A stretch of 29,479 bases of DNA from Clostridiales bacterium (GTDB taxonomy: Bacteria > Bacillota > Clostridia > Christensenellales > UBA1242): the NCBI GenBank assembly GCA_003522085.1, contig DPGI01000008.1, positions 1-29,479 of the forward strand, given 5' to 3'. A model generated the notes under the pieces. The model was not told the DNA's origin and ran no database searches. It saw only the letters and a list, made by a program, of their open reading frames with translations. Position 1 is the first letter of the stretch, and each line of letters opens with the position of its first letter. The position numbers were made by a program, and so were the translations under genes. Shown here piece by piece: positions 15,476-22,625 of this stretch.

Positions 15476-15482
15476 ATTAAAA

Positions 15483-15503
15483 AAAACGGGAGATTCCCGT
15501 TTT
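15483..15503 (-). terminator. Intrinsic terminator of the tig-clpP-clpX operon
   Basis: A 9-pair stem AAAACGGGA/TCCCGTTTT with a 3-base loop lies about 10 bases after the clpX stop (15514) and is followed on the minus strand by T-rich sequence. Confidence 0.85.
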
Positions 15504-15513
15504 GTTGTGTTTG

Positions 15514-16785
15514 TTATATTGCTTCTTGTTTGGCTGGCTGTTCGTCACGCTTTTTTAATACTATGTCCGGCTCACCATCAGCGTTTTCTACAAACTTTTT
15601 CGTGATTATCACCTTCTCTATATTATGTTTGCCCGGAAGGTCATACATGAGTTTCATCATTTTGCTTTCTAATATCGTTCTCAGTCCGCGCGCTCCTGTT
15701 TTTAGATCTATTGCGCGGTTTGCGACGCTTACAAGTGCTTCTGGCGTGAATTCAAGTTCCATTCCATCAATCCTAAACATTTGCTTGTATTGTTTTACAA
15801 TCGCGTTTTTGGGCTCCACTAAGATGCGTGTGAGTGCATTTTTATTGAGATCGTCGAGTCCGACAACCATTGGCATTCTGCCGACAAATTCAGGAATAAG
15901 ACCGAATTTTATAAGGTCATCAGGTTGGATTTCTTTTGCAAAATTTATATCTTTCTTTTCAACTGTTGTTTTAACGTCTGCACCAAAGCCAAGGCTCGAA
16001 GAGTTTTTACGCGCTTCAATTATGCCGTCAAGACCGACAAATGCTCCGCCGCAAATGAAAAGAATGTTTGTTGTATCAATTTGAATTGTTTCTTGTTGTG
16101 GGTGTTTTCTTCCGCCTTGTGGTGGAACATTGGCAACAGTGCTTTCGATAATTTTAAGCAGCGCTTGTTGCACGCCCTCACCCGCAACGTCACGTGTGAT
16201 AGAAACGTTTTGGGTCTTTTTAGCAATTTTGTCAATTTCGTCGATATAGATGATTCCGCGTTGCGCCTTTCTGATGTCATAATCGGCATTTTGAATGAGT
16301 TTTAACAAAATGTTTTCTACGTCGTCGCCGACATATCCGGCTTCTGTTAAAGTTGTTGCATCAGCAGAAGCAAATGGAACTTTTAAAATTTTTGCAAGCG
16401 TTTTAGCAAGCAAAGTTTTTCCCGAACCTGTTGGCCCGATCATTAAGATGTTGCTTTTTTCAAGTTCGACATCATTGCCATTTTCTTTTTTTGAAAAGTT
16501 GTAGTTGATGCGCTTGTAGTGGTTGTATACCGAAACTGCAAGCACCTTTTTTGCTTCGTCTTGACCGATAATGTATTCGTCAAGTTTTGCTTTGATTTCA
16601 GATGGGATTGGAAGGTCAATAGTTTCAAGTTGTGACTCTGCTTCATCTTCACGTATTATCTCACGGCAAATTGCCACACATTCGTCGCATATAAAACTTT
16701 CGCCATTAGGGCTGGCGATTATTTTTTTAGCGTCTTTTTGTGGTTTTCCGCAAAAGGAACATGTAAGGTTTTCAGGGTTTTTCAC
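15514..16785 (-). CDS. clpX: ClpX, ATPase subunit of the ClpXP protease
   Basis: ClpX unfolds tagged proteins and threads them into ClpP in the cytosol. The 423-residue product has the zinc-binding N domain (Cys9, Cys12, Cys33, Cys36), Walker A GPTGSGKT at 117-124, the pore loop GYVGDD at 150-155, and Walker B IYIDEID at 179-185. A loop SSSLGFGADV corresponds to the IGF loop that docks on ClpP, here LGF. Arg-finger and sensor-2 (TGARGLR) follow. It starts with GTG overlapping the clpP stop, with AAGGAG 5 bases before it, so the two are translationally coupled at matched dosage. Transcription begins upstream of tig. Confidence 0.97.
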   Translation of the reverse strand: MKNPENLTCSFCGKPQKDAKKIIASPNGESFICDECVAICREIIREDEAESQLETIDLPIPSEIKAKLDEYIIGQDEAKKVLAVSVYNHYKRINYNFSKKENGNDVELEKSNILMIGPTGSGKTLLAKTLAKILKVPFASADATTLTEAGYVGDDVENILLKLIQNADYDIRKAQRGIIYIDEIDKIAKKTQNVSITRDVAGEGVQQALLKIIESTVANVPPQGGRKHPQQETIQIDTTNILFICGGAFVGLDGIIEARKNSSSLGFGADVKTTVEKKDINFAKEIQPDDLIKFGLIPEFVGRMPMVVGLDDLNKNALTRILVEPKNAIVKQYKQMFRIDGMELEFTPEALVSVANRAIDLKTGARGLRTILESKMMKLMYDLPGKHNIEKVIITKKFVENADGEPDIVLKKRDEQPAKQEAI

Positions 16786-17387
16786 TTTGACTCCTTGTTT
16801 GATTTTCTGGTTACGAAAATTTTGTCCACAAGCCCATATTCTTTAGCCTCAGCCGCTGTCATGTAATTGTCACGGTCGGTGTCTTTTTCGATCACTTTAA
16901 GGCTTTTGCCTGTGTTTTCACTTAGTATTGTGTTTAATTTTTGTTTTATTCTCGCAATGTGTCTTGCTTGGATTTCGATATCGCTTGCTTGACCTTGCGC
17001 ACCGCCGAGTGGCTGGTGAATCATGATTTCACTGTTTGGAAGAACGAATCTCTTGCCTTTTGTTCCGCTTGAAAGCAAAAATGCTGCCATTGATGCTGCA
17101 AGACCAACACAGATGGTTGTAACATCACATTTGATGTATTGCATTGTGTCGTAAATTGCAAAACCAGCGCTTACACTTCCTCCCGGTGAATTGATGTAAA
17201 TGAAAATATCTTTGTCTGGGTTTTTACCTTCAAGATAGATGAGTTGCGCAATAACAAGATTGGCAACGTTGTCGTCGATTTCTCCGTTTAAGAAAATAAT
17301 TCTGTCTTCAAGCAGGCGTGAGTAAATGTCATATGACCTTTCCCCTGCACCTTTTTGGTCAACGACCATTGGAATTAACATATTCAC
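16782..17387 (-). CDS. clpP: ClpP protease proteolytic subunit
   Basis: This serine peptidase forms a double-heptamer chamber that degrades proteins fed by ClpX or ClpC. The catalytic triad is in place: Ser99 in GLAASMAA, His124 in MIHQPLGG and Asp173 in DTDRDNY. The length (201 residues) is normal, with a short propeptide-like N terminus (MNMLIPMVVDQ). The stop overlaps the clpX start by 4 bases, and tig lies 10 bases upstream, giving the conserved tig-clpP-clpX order. No CtsR box was recognised upstream of the operon. Confidence 0.97.
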   Translation of the reverse strand: MNMLIPMVVDQKGAGERSYDIYSRLLEDRIIFLNGEIDDNVANLVIAQLIYLEGKNPDKDIFIYINSPGGSVSAGFAIYDTMQYIKCDVTTICVGLAASMAAFLLSSGTKGKRFVLPNSEIMIHQPLGGAQGQASDIEIQARHIARIKQKLNTILSENTGKSLKVIEKDTDRDNYMTAAEAKEYGLVDKIFVTRKSNKESK

Positions 17388-17397
17388 TCCTTAATTT

Positions 17398-18669
17398 TTA
17401 GTTGTTTTTTGCAGCCAAAACAGCAACGATTTTGTTCATTAAGATGTCGTTTTGGATGCTTGAGATTTCATAGTCACTGAGTCCTTCTTCGACTTCATGA
17501 CAATCTTTATTCTGAGCGTGTGCTATTTCATGCACCTTTTCATGGAATTCTTCGTGCGAAATTTGAATGTTTTGGTCTTTTATTATTTTTTGAAGAACTA
17601 AACGTGTTTTAAGAGATTTTTCTGCTTCTTCAAGTTTGCTCTTTTCGAAATCTTCCATTGATTGGCCAATGTATGAAAGATAATCTTCAAGTTTGATTCC
17701 TTGATACATAAGTCTTTGTTTGAAATCGTCTACGATGTGGTGGCATTCGTGTTCTATCATTTCTTTTGGAAGATCAAGCTTTGCCCCTGCAACTGCAGCT
17801 TCGATAAGGTCGTTTTCGAATTTTCTTTCAGCTTGTGCCTTTTTCGCTTCAAGCATTTTTTCCTTTATTGAGTTTTTATATTCTTCAACTGTTGAAACTT
17901 CTGTCGAGAAAGAAATCAATTTGTCGGTTACTTCTGGAATTTCTTTCTTTTCAACTTTTTTAACGTCACATTTGAATTCTGCTGCCTTTCCTGCAAGGTT
18001 TGATGCTGGATAGTTTTCTGGGAATGTAACTTTAACAATTTTTTGTTCGCCTGCTTTTACGCCAACAAGTTGATCTTCAAAGCCTTCAATAAATGTATGC
18101 GAACCAAGTTCAAGACGATAATCTTTTGCTGCTCCGCCTTCAAAAAGTTTGCCGTCAACTGAGCCTTCAAAATCCATTTCCACAAAGTCGCCAGTTGCTG
18201 CTGGAGCGTCTGTTTCAACAAATCTTGCTTGGCTTTCAGCAAAGCGTGCAAGTTGTTCGTCAACTTCTTTTGCTGAAACCTTTGGAGTTTCTTTTTTAAC
18301 TGATGTTGCTTCGGTTGAAAGCACAACTTCTGGCATTAAAACTACTGAAAGTGTAACGTCAAGTGTGTCTGCTGTCATAGCGTTGATTGCAACATGTGGA
18401 TAATCTGCTGGTTCAACGTCTGGGTTTTTCTCTAAAAATTCAGCATATTCGTTTGAAACTGCATCTTCAAATGCTGCATCGTAAAATACTGTGTCTCCAT
18501 AATTTTTTTCAATAACTTTTCTTGGGGCTTTGCCTTTTCTGAAACCTTGAACATTATATTTACCTTTTGTGCGTTCATAGGCAGCCTCAACTGCTTTTTG
18601 CCAAACTTCACTTGATAATGTGAGGTGCAATTTTAACATTCCTTTTTCACTTTTTTCACGTGTAATCAT
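17398..18669 (-). CDS. tig: Trigger factor, ribosome-associated chaperone and prolyl isomerase
   Basis: Trigger factor binds the ribosome exit tunnel and shields nascent chains. The 423-residue protein has the N-terminal ribosome-binding domain with FRKGKAPRKVIEKNYG (the GFRKGKAP signature), the FKBP-type PPIase domain (DFVEMDFEGSVDGKLFEGG to FPENYPA) and a long charged helical C-terminal arm domain. I chose ATG 18669, preceded by AAGGAG; the reading frame stays open for 55 more codons to 18834, but that part lacks trigger-factor character and runs over the terminator of the upstream gene. It leads the tig-clpP-clpX operon. Confidence 0.95.
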   Translation of the reverse strand: MITREKSEKGMLKLHLTLSSEVWQKAVEAAYERTKGKYNVQGFRKGKAPRKVIEKNYGDTVFYDAAFEDAVSNEYAEFLEKNPDVEPADYPHVAINAMTADTLDVTLSVVLMPEVVLSTEATSVKKETPKVSAKEVDEQLARFAESQARFVETDAPAATGDFVEMDFEGSVDGKLFEGGAAKDYRLELGSHTFIEGFEDQLVGVKAGEQKIVKVTFPENYPASNLAGKAAEFKCDVKKVEKKEIPEVTDKLISFSTEVSTVEEYKNSIKEKMLEAKKAQAERKFENDLIEAAVAGAKLDLPKEMIEHECHHIVDDFKQRLMYQGIKLEDYLSYIGQSMEDFEKSKLEEAEKSLKTRLVLQKIIKDQNIQISHEEFHEKVHEIAHAQNKDCHEVEEGLSDYEISSIQNDILMNKIVAVLAAKNN

Positions 18670-18727
18670 AATATTATTCTCCTTTTTTACGTAGCGATTA
18701 TATTTTATCACACAAACAAAACTTAGG

Positions 18728-18752
18728 CAAGCATTTGAGCCAACTATGCTTG
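18728..18752. promoter_or_regulatory. Inverted repeat upstream of tig
   Basis: CAAGCAT (18728-18734) and ATGCTTG (18746-18752) form a perfect 7-base inverted repeat with an 11-base spacer. A TATAAT -10 element for tig reads on the minus strand at 18702-18697, without a good -35, and the inverted repeat lies about 25-50 bases further upstream. This would suit an activator or repressor site. It does not match CIRCE or CtsR sequences that I know. Confidence 0.35.
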
Positions 18753-18787
18753 ACGAAGATTGATGAAATATGAAACACAAAATAAAA

Positions 18788-18808
18788 GCACGCCATTGTT
18801 TAGCGTGC
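18788..18808 (-). terminator. Intrinsic terminator of the gap operon
   Basis: GCACGC/GCGTGC with a 9-base loop lies after the stop of the small membrane protein at 18825, and on the minus strand is followed by TTTTATTTT. It ends the long minus-strand transcript from 22146 and separates it from tig. Confidence 0.75.
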
Positions 18809-18824
18809 CTTCGTTTTAATCTTT

Positions 18825-19196
18825 TTAGATGCACATTGCGATGACAATTGCTATCGCTATGGCAAAACTTGTGACAAACTTGAAATAGTGAAAAAGAATC
18901 TCTTGCGCGATTGAACGCTTAAACTTTTTGTAATACATTTTATGGTTGGCTTCAATTTCACTGAGTGGCATATCTTTTTTGTTGACAAGTTCGGCACTGT
19001 AATAAGTGAAACGGTCGGGATATGATTTTTTAGACTCGACATAATCAAGCACAAATTCCACTCCCCAATATATGAAAAAGATTGCGGTCAATGCCATTGT
19101 AAAATAACTTTTTGGCCACGTTGAACAAAAGTATTCAACCAAAATCGCTATGGTTAACGCAACAAGTAAACTGCAAGTAACGATAAATTTTCTCAT
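18825..19196 (-). CDS. Small membrane protein, three predicted segments, unknown
   Basis: I do not recognise this 123-residue protein. Hydrophobic segments lie at about 5-24, 33-52 and 103-122; the region from 55 to 100 is charged and may be cytoplasmic (SKKSYPDRF..., KMYYKKFKRS). AAGGA precedes the ATG. It is the last gene of the gap operon, 13 bases after the previous small membrane gene, so it may form a pair with it. It could be a transporter-like or envelope accessory protein; no conserved motif supports more. Confidence 0.6.
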   Translation of the reverse strand: MRKFIVTCSLLVALTIAILVEYFCSTWPKSYFTMALTAIFFIYWGVEFVLDYVESKKSYPDRFTYYSAELVNKKDMPLSEIEANHKMYYKKFKRSIAQEILFHYFKFVTSFAIAIAIVIAMCI

Positions 19197-19209
19197 ATTT
19201 TTCCTTTTA

Positions 19210-19497
19210 TTAGATTACGATATTTACGATGTATAACACTACGATTGAAACTGTAAAAATAACATAACATACAAGCCAAGCAACGTGAGTTTTTTCTTTA
19301 ACCCACAAGCCTGCAACAACAATCGAAACGATGTATGCAATTGCTTCACCTACAAGCCTGAAAGCGTTGGCAATTGTTTTGCTGCCAAATATAGCACTTA
19401 AAAGCAACGCTATCGCTATGCAGCCAATGGCAATGTATGCCGAAAACATAACAATTCTTGCCCAGTTGTATGATTTACGTTCGCCGTTTTTGCTCAT
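19210..19497 (-). CDS. Small membrane protein, about three predicted segments, unknown
   Basis: The 95-residue product is mostly hydrophobic: segments at about 13-38, 48-64 and 71-93, joined by short charged turns (GSKTIAN, WVKEKTH), with a basic N terminus (MSKNGERKS). I do not recognise the family. Its ATG overlaps the gap stop by one base (TAATG), so translation is coupled to gap, and it is followed by another small membrane gene. Confidence 0.65.
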   Translation of the reverse strand: MSKNGERKSYNWARIVMFSAYIAIGCIAIALLLSAIFGSKTIANAFRLVGEAIAYIVSIVVAGLWVKEKTHVAWLVCYVIFTVSIVVLYIVNIVI

Positions 19498-20513
19498 TAT
19501 TTTTTTGCTCCTTTCATAATGTGCTCAGCAAGGTCAACAAGTTTGCATGAGTATCCCCATTCGTTGTCATACCATGCAACAAGTTTTACAAATGTTGGAG
19601 TAAGCATAATTCCTGCTTCAACATCAAACACGCAAGTGTGTTCTTCGCCGATAAAGTCTGATGAAACAACTTTGTCGTCTGTCCATGAAAGAACGCCTTT
19701 CATATTTGTTTTTGCAGCCTTTTTGACTGCTGCGACTATTTCTTCATATGTTGTTGGTTTTTCAAGGTTGCAAGTAAGGTCGACCACTGAAACGTCAAGA
19801 GTTGGCACGCGCATGCTCATTCCAGTCAACTTGCCTTTGAGAGATGGAATAACCTGTCCAACTGCTTTTGCAGCGCCTGTAGAAGATGGAATAATGTTGT
19901 AAGATGCCGCTCTTCCGCCGCGCCAATCTTTTTTGGTTGCGCCGTCAACTGTGAGTTGTGTTGCAGTTGCTGAGTGGACGGTTGTCATAAGTCCGTCTTT
20001 AATTCCAAATGCATCGTTGATCACTTTTGCAAGTGGAGCAAGGCAGTTGGTTGTGCATGATGCGTTTGAAACGACTTTCATGCTGTCATCGTAAGTGTCT
20101 TGGTTGACACCCATAACAAACATTGGCATTTCTTTTCCTGGGGCTGAAACGATAACTTTTTGCGCCCCGCCTTTAAGGTGAAGAGATGCGTCGTTTATGT
20201 GTGTGAATTTGCCGGTTGATTCTACGACCACTGTTACGCCATGTTTTCCCCATGGAATCTGATCTGGCTCTCTGATTGCATAAAATGCGGCTGCTTTACC
20301 ACCTATTACAAGTTTGCCGTCTTTAACTTCGGTTTTAACGTTAAACTTGCCATGAATTGTGTCGTGGTCAAGCATATATTTTGCATATTCTACGTCTAAA
20401 AACGGATCGTTGATTGCTGCGACTTCGATTCCTCTTTCAGCGCAGATTCTTGCAACCAATCTTCCGATTCTGCCAAATCCGTTAATTCCTATTTTCAATT
20501 TTGATTTTGCCAT
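19497..20513 (-). CDS. gap: Glyceraldehyde-3-phosphate dehydrogenase, glycolytic type
   Basis: The enzyme oxidises glyceraldehyde 3-phosphate to 1,3-bisphosphoglycerate with NAD in glycolysis. The 338-residue product has the NAD-binding GINGFGRIGR at residues 9-18, AINDPF with Asp36 that favours NAD over NADP, the catalytic Cys153 in SNASCTTNCLAP and the assisting His180. The C terminus (WYDNEWGYSCKLVDL) is complete. The ribosome site is a strong GGGAGGAG. In many Firmicutes gap begins the cggR-gap-pgk-tpi-pgm-eno operon; here none of these partners is next to it, and it lies between a GT2-like gene (3 bases upstream) and two small membrane genes. Confidence 0.97.
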   Translation of the reverse strand: MAKSKLKIGINGFGRIGRLVARICAERGIEVAAINDPFLDVEYAKYMLDHDTIHGKFNVKTEVKDGKLVIGGKAAAFYAIREPDQIPWGKHGVTVVVESTGKFTHINDASLHLKGGAQKVIVSAPGKEMPMFVMGVNQDTYDDSMKVVSNASCTTNCLAPLAKVINDAFGIKDGLMTTVHSATATQLTVDGATKKDWRGGRAASYNIIPSSTGAAKAVGQVIPSLKGKLTGMSMRVPTLDVSVVDLTCNLEKPTTYEEIVAAVKKAAKTNMKGVLSWTDDKVVSSDFIGEEHTCVFDVEAGIMLTPTFVKLVAWYDNEWGYSCKLVDLAEHIMKGAKK

Positions 20514-20516
20514 ATT

Positions 20517-21284
20517 TTACTCCTCCCTTTTGGCTGTTTTAAACATACGTTGTCCAGTTTTGTGATACATAATGTAAATTATTATGCTAAGCAACAAGCA
20601 AAGCATGCTTATAAGCAATGCGCATACCCACAAAAATACGCTTAAAAAACTTACTGGCATGAAAAGATAATAAACTGTGATTGATGCGACAATTGCTAAG
20701 AACAGCGCAATCCAGCCAATCAGCATGCAATTTGAACGCACTCTGCTGTATTCTTTTTTAGCCGGTGGCGTGCTGGTTTCGACTGCCGAAGTTGAAACGC
20801 CCTTCCATCTGTTTACTCTTGTTGCGTGCGAAAGGTTTGAAATGTATTTTGCTGTCGGTGCAACACGTGGTGAAATTGCCACAACAGAAACGTCGCCGTC
20901 AAAGAATTTAAAATCAAACAAGAATTTGATCATTTTTGCCCAAATCCTATAGAAAAATCCGCTGAATTTGTTTCTTTTTTTAGTTGCGCAAACTGTGATG
21001 TCGGACTGCGACGCGATAAACTTTTCAAGTTCGTCTTGAGTGATGAGTTTTCTCAAAATCACAATTCCGCCCGCCTCGACTTCTTTTGACAGCGAGTTGA
21101 TTATTTCTTCTTTTGCTGAGCCGTCAACAAATGCAAAAACTTTGACCGATTTTGAGTTTTTGAAAAACTCTTTTCCTTTGCTTGTCACGCCTACATAAAA
21201 AGTCGTGTTTTTGATTTTGATTGTTTTAAGCCACTGCGCTGTTTGCTCAAAATCAGATGTAACTGGCAAAATGATGTTGTTCAT
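20517..21284 (-). CDS. GT2-like membrane protein, probably catalytically degenerate
   Basis: This 255-residue protein is not a clear member of a named family. The N-terminal 90 residues are alpha/beta in character (FYVGVTSKGKEFF..., GGIVILRKL). The middle (FSGFFYRIWAKMIKFL, FFDGDVSVVAISPRVAPTA and RVNRWKGVSTSAVETS) resembles the region after the active site of polyprenyl-phosphate sugar transferases (DPM1/GtrB type), where a short helix, DG-F and a R..G.S pattern occur. Two strongly hydrophobic segments (about 184-206 and 213-237) end the protein. I see no DxD metal site, so it may be a pseudoenzyme or regulator. It lies between rpiB and gap in one operon. The GT2 link is inference and could be wrong. 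Confidence 0.55.
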   Translation of the reverse strand: MNNIILPVTSDFEQTAQWLKTIKIKNTTFYVGVTSKGKEFFKNSKSVKVFAFVDGSAKEEIINSLSKEVEAGGIVILRKLITQDELEKFIASQSDITVCATKKRNKFSGFFYRIWAKMIKFLFDFKFFDGDVSVVAISPRVAPTAKYISNLSHATRVNRWKGVSTSAVETSTPPAKKEYSRVRSNCMLIGWIALFLAIVASITVYYLFMPVSFLSVFLWVCALLISMLCLLLSIIIYIMYHKTGQRMFKTAKREE

Positions 21285-21292
21285 TTTTCCTC

Positions 21293-21712
21293 CTAAAGTT
21301 TTTTGATTCTCCTGAAATGTCTTCCACCTTCAAAATCGGTGGTCAAAAACACCTTGATGATTTTGATCGCTTTTTTCGCTTTCATAAAACTGCCCGGAAG
21401 CACCAAAACATTTGCATCATTGTGCGCACGTGCAAGTTCAGCAAATTTTGTTGTTGTGCAAAGTGCAGCCCTAACCTTTGGATTGCGATTTGCGGCGATG
21501 CTCATGCCTATGCCTGTTCCGCAAATAAAGATGCCGACGTTGTGTGGGTCTTCAAGCAATTTTGCGATGCCTTTTTTTGCATAATCTGGATAGTCAACGC
21601 CTTCTTTTGAATAAGTGCCGACGTCAATTGTGATGATGCTTTCGTTGTTAAAGAACTTTTTGATTTCTTCTTTTAATTCATATCCTCTGTGGTCACATGC
21701 GAGAATTATCAT
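21293..21712 (-). CDS. rpiB: Ribose-5-phosphate isomerase B (or RpiB/LacAB-type isomerase)
   Basis: It interconverts ribose 5-phosphate and ribulose 5-phosphate in the pentose phosphate pathway. The 139-residue length fits, with ACDHRGYELK at residues 5-14 (Asp7, His8), catalytic Cys64 in FICGTGIGMSIAANR, and His97 in the RAHNDANVL block. RpiB is related to allose and galactose 6-phosphate isomerases, but the motif set and genomic position favour ribose. Its ATG overlaps the stop of the phosphatase gene by 4 bases, an order (ywlE-rpiB) common in Firmicutes. Confidence 0.93.
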   Translation of the reverse strand: MIILACDHRGYELKEEIKKFFNNESIITIDVGTYSKEGVDYPDYAKKGIAKLLEDPHNVGIFICGTGIGMSIAANRNPKVRAALCTTTKFAELARAHNDANVLVLPGSFMKAKKAIKIIKVFLTTDFEGGRHFRRIKKL

Positions 21713-22146
21713 TTTTCGCCTCCGATTCTTATTAACTTTTCTGTCAGCACCTTGCAGGCACTTTCAATTATTTTTGCACATTCAGTGTATGTGTCGAGAT
21801 CTTGACCATATGGGTCTGGAATTTCGCGACCAATCAAATCTTTCATTTCGATAACTCTGCCCGCAACTTTGTTTTTGTGTGCAGTTGTCATTGCGACATA
21901 AAGAGTTTTTTGATCGAATTTTTTGAGTGCCACACTTTTGCGCTTTGTTGATGGATAGCCCAAACTTTTAAGCGCTTTGCACGCGTTTTCGGCGCTCATC
22001 TCACCCGTTGCATTCAGCCCGCGTGATGAAACCTTGACAAAATCAATGCCCGCTTTTTTTAAGTTGGCTTTCATAATTCTTTCTGCCATAAACGAGCGGC
22101 ATGTGTTGCCCGTGCAGATAAAACATAATTTAATATTTCCTTGCAT
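21709..22146 (-). CDS. ywlE: Low-molecular-weight phosphatase, YwlE-like, probable protein-arginine phosphatase
   Basis: The 145-residue protein has the LMW-PTP P-loop C11-TGNTC-R17-S near its N terminus and the general acid in IPDPYGQD (Asp111). In the P-loop it has Thr15 in CTGNTCR, as in B. subtilis YwlE where this Thr (Thr11) selects phospho-arginine, whereas tyrosine phosphatases have a bulky Ile or Leu there (CxGNICR). This favours an arginine phosphatase over a tyrosine phosphatase, an inference from one residue. The start has no ribosome site, but a TAAAAT -10 (22158-22153) lies about 7 bases before the ATG, so a leaderless mRNA is possible. It heads the operon through rpiB and gap. 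Confidence 0.85.
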   Translation of the reverse strand: MQGNIKLCFICTGNTCRSFMAERIMKANLKKAGIDFVKVSSRGLNATGEMSAENACKALKSLGYPSTKRKSVALKKFDQKTLYVAMTTAHKNKVAGRVIEMKDLIGREIPDPYGQDLDTYTECAKIIESACKVLTEKLIRIGGEK

Positions 22147-22172
22147 GGCTAAATTTTAACACACATTAAAAA

Positions 22173-22199
22173 AAAATCAAAGCAACTTACTTTGATTTT
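22173..22199 (-). terminator. Intrinsic terminator of rsfS, with the stop codon in its loop
   Basis: AAAATCAAAG and CTTTGATTTT pair perfectly over 10 bases with a 7-base loop. The rsfS TAA at 22187-22189 lies in that loop, so the last codons form one arm of the terminator. A T-run follows on the minus strand. Confidence 0.8.
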
Positions 22200-22546
22200 T
22201 TCTTTTTAATATATTTTAATACGTCTATTTCTTTGCTTTTATAAAGTCTGTCAAGATTGTATTTAGTGCGATTTGCCTGCGTGAAGATGTGAAGAACAAC
22301 AGGTTCGAAATTCAAAATAATCCACTCGCCCTTAAAATATCCGTCTTTTTCGCCCATGCATTCAAACTTTTCGCACATGAGATCAGCGATGCGTTTTGTT
22401 TCGTCGGCATTTGGAGCACTTACAACCACAAAAAACTTTTCCTCACCGGCATCGGTCAGGTCAAAACTTGCTATGTCTTTGCATTTGGCATTTTTAAGCG
22501 ATTCAACAATCGCCATAAGTTTTTCGTTGATTTGTTTTTCGTTCAT
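22187..22546 (-). CDS. rsfS: Ribosome silencing factor RsfS
   Basis: RsfS binds uL14 on the large subunit and blocks joining with the small subunit when nutrients are low. The 119-residue product shows the family core: KCKDIASFDLTDAG, FFVVVSAPNADETKRIAD and WIILNFEPVVLHIFT followed by R.KYNLDRLY. The usual D in W..LDxGDVVVH is replaced here by NFEPVVLH, an unusual variant. The C terminus (IKKKKSK) is Lys-rich because it is coded within the terminator stem. In Firmicutes rsfS often follows obg-yhbY-nadD-yqeK; here yhbY-obg are separated from it by a plus-strand gene. Confidence 0.9.
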   Translation of the reverse strand: MNEKQINEKLMAIVESLKNAKCKDIASFDLTDAGEEKFFVVVSAPNADETKRIADLMCEKFECMGEKDGYFKGEWIILNFEPVVLHIFTQANRTKYNLDRLYKSKEIDVLKYIKKKKSK

Positions 22547-22625
22547 AACTTAATTGTATTCTTTTTTTGACAAAATTACAATAAAAATAACGTATTTTTT
22601 AACAAAAAGTGTCAAAAAAATCAAT

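Larger units (their letters stand above)
15077..15478 (+). repeat. Tandem repeat, period 176/175 bases, carrying the tRNA-Leu 3' end, terminator and a GC-rich structured core
   Basis: Units run 15077-15252 and 15253-15427, with a partial third from 15428 to 15478. Units 1 and 2 differ at three substitutions and one T in the terminator tract. Each unit starts with the last bases of tRNA-Leu (CCGCTCGCACCA), then the terminator, an AT-rich spacer, and a GC-rich core of about 105 bases. The core has GGACT-TTCA-AGTCC, GAGC-AAGTC-GCTC and a 9-pair AAAACAAGC/GCTTGTTTT hairpin, and ends GCGTCGCC. In each unit GCGAGC (15187, 15362) could pair with GCTCGC before ACCA, bounding 78 bases like an acceptor stem, but no T arm is present. 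This covers most of the 425 bases without a protein gene. Confidence 0.85.

Noticed and set aside
15077..15478. A CRISPR-like or integrase-bounded element
   Set aside because: The units are long, almost identical and have no unique spacers. Nothing between the copies could code for an integrase.
18670..18834. A 55-residue N-terminal extension of trigger factor
   Set aside because: The frame is open but the added residues are unlike trigger factor and cover the terminator of the upstream gene. ATG 18669 has a good ribosome site and a normal family start.
22554..22625. The TTG start giving a 24-residue longer membrane protein
   Set aside because: It overlaps candidate promoter elements and lacks a ribosome site. 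The added residues are Lys/Thr/Phe-rich without family support.
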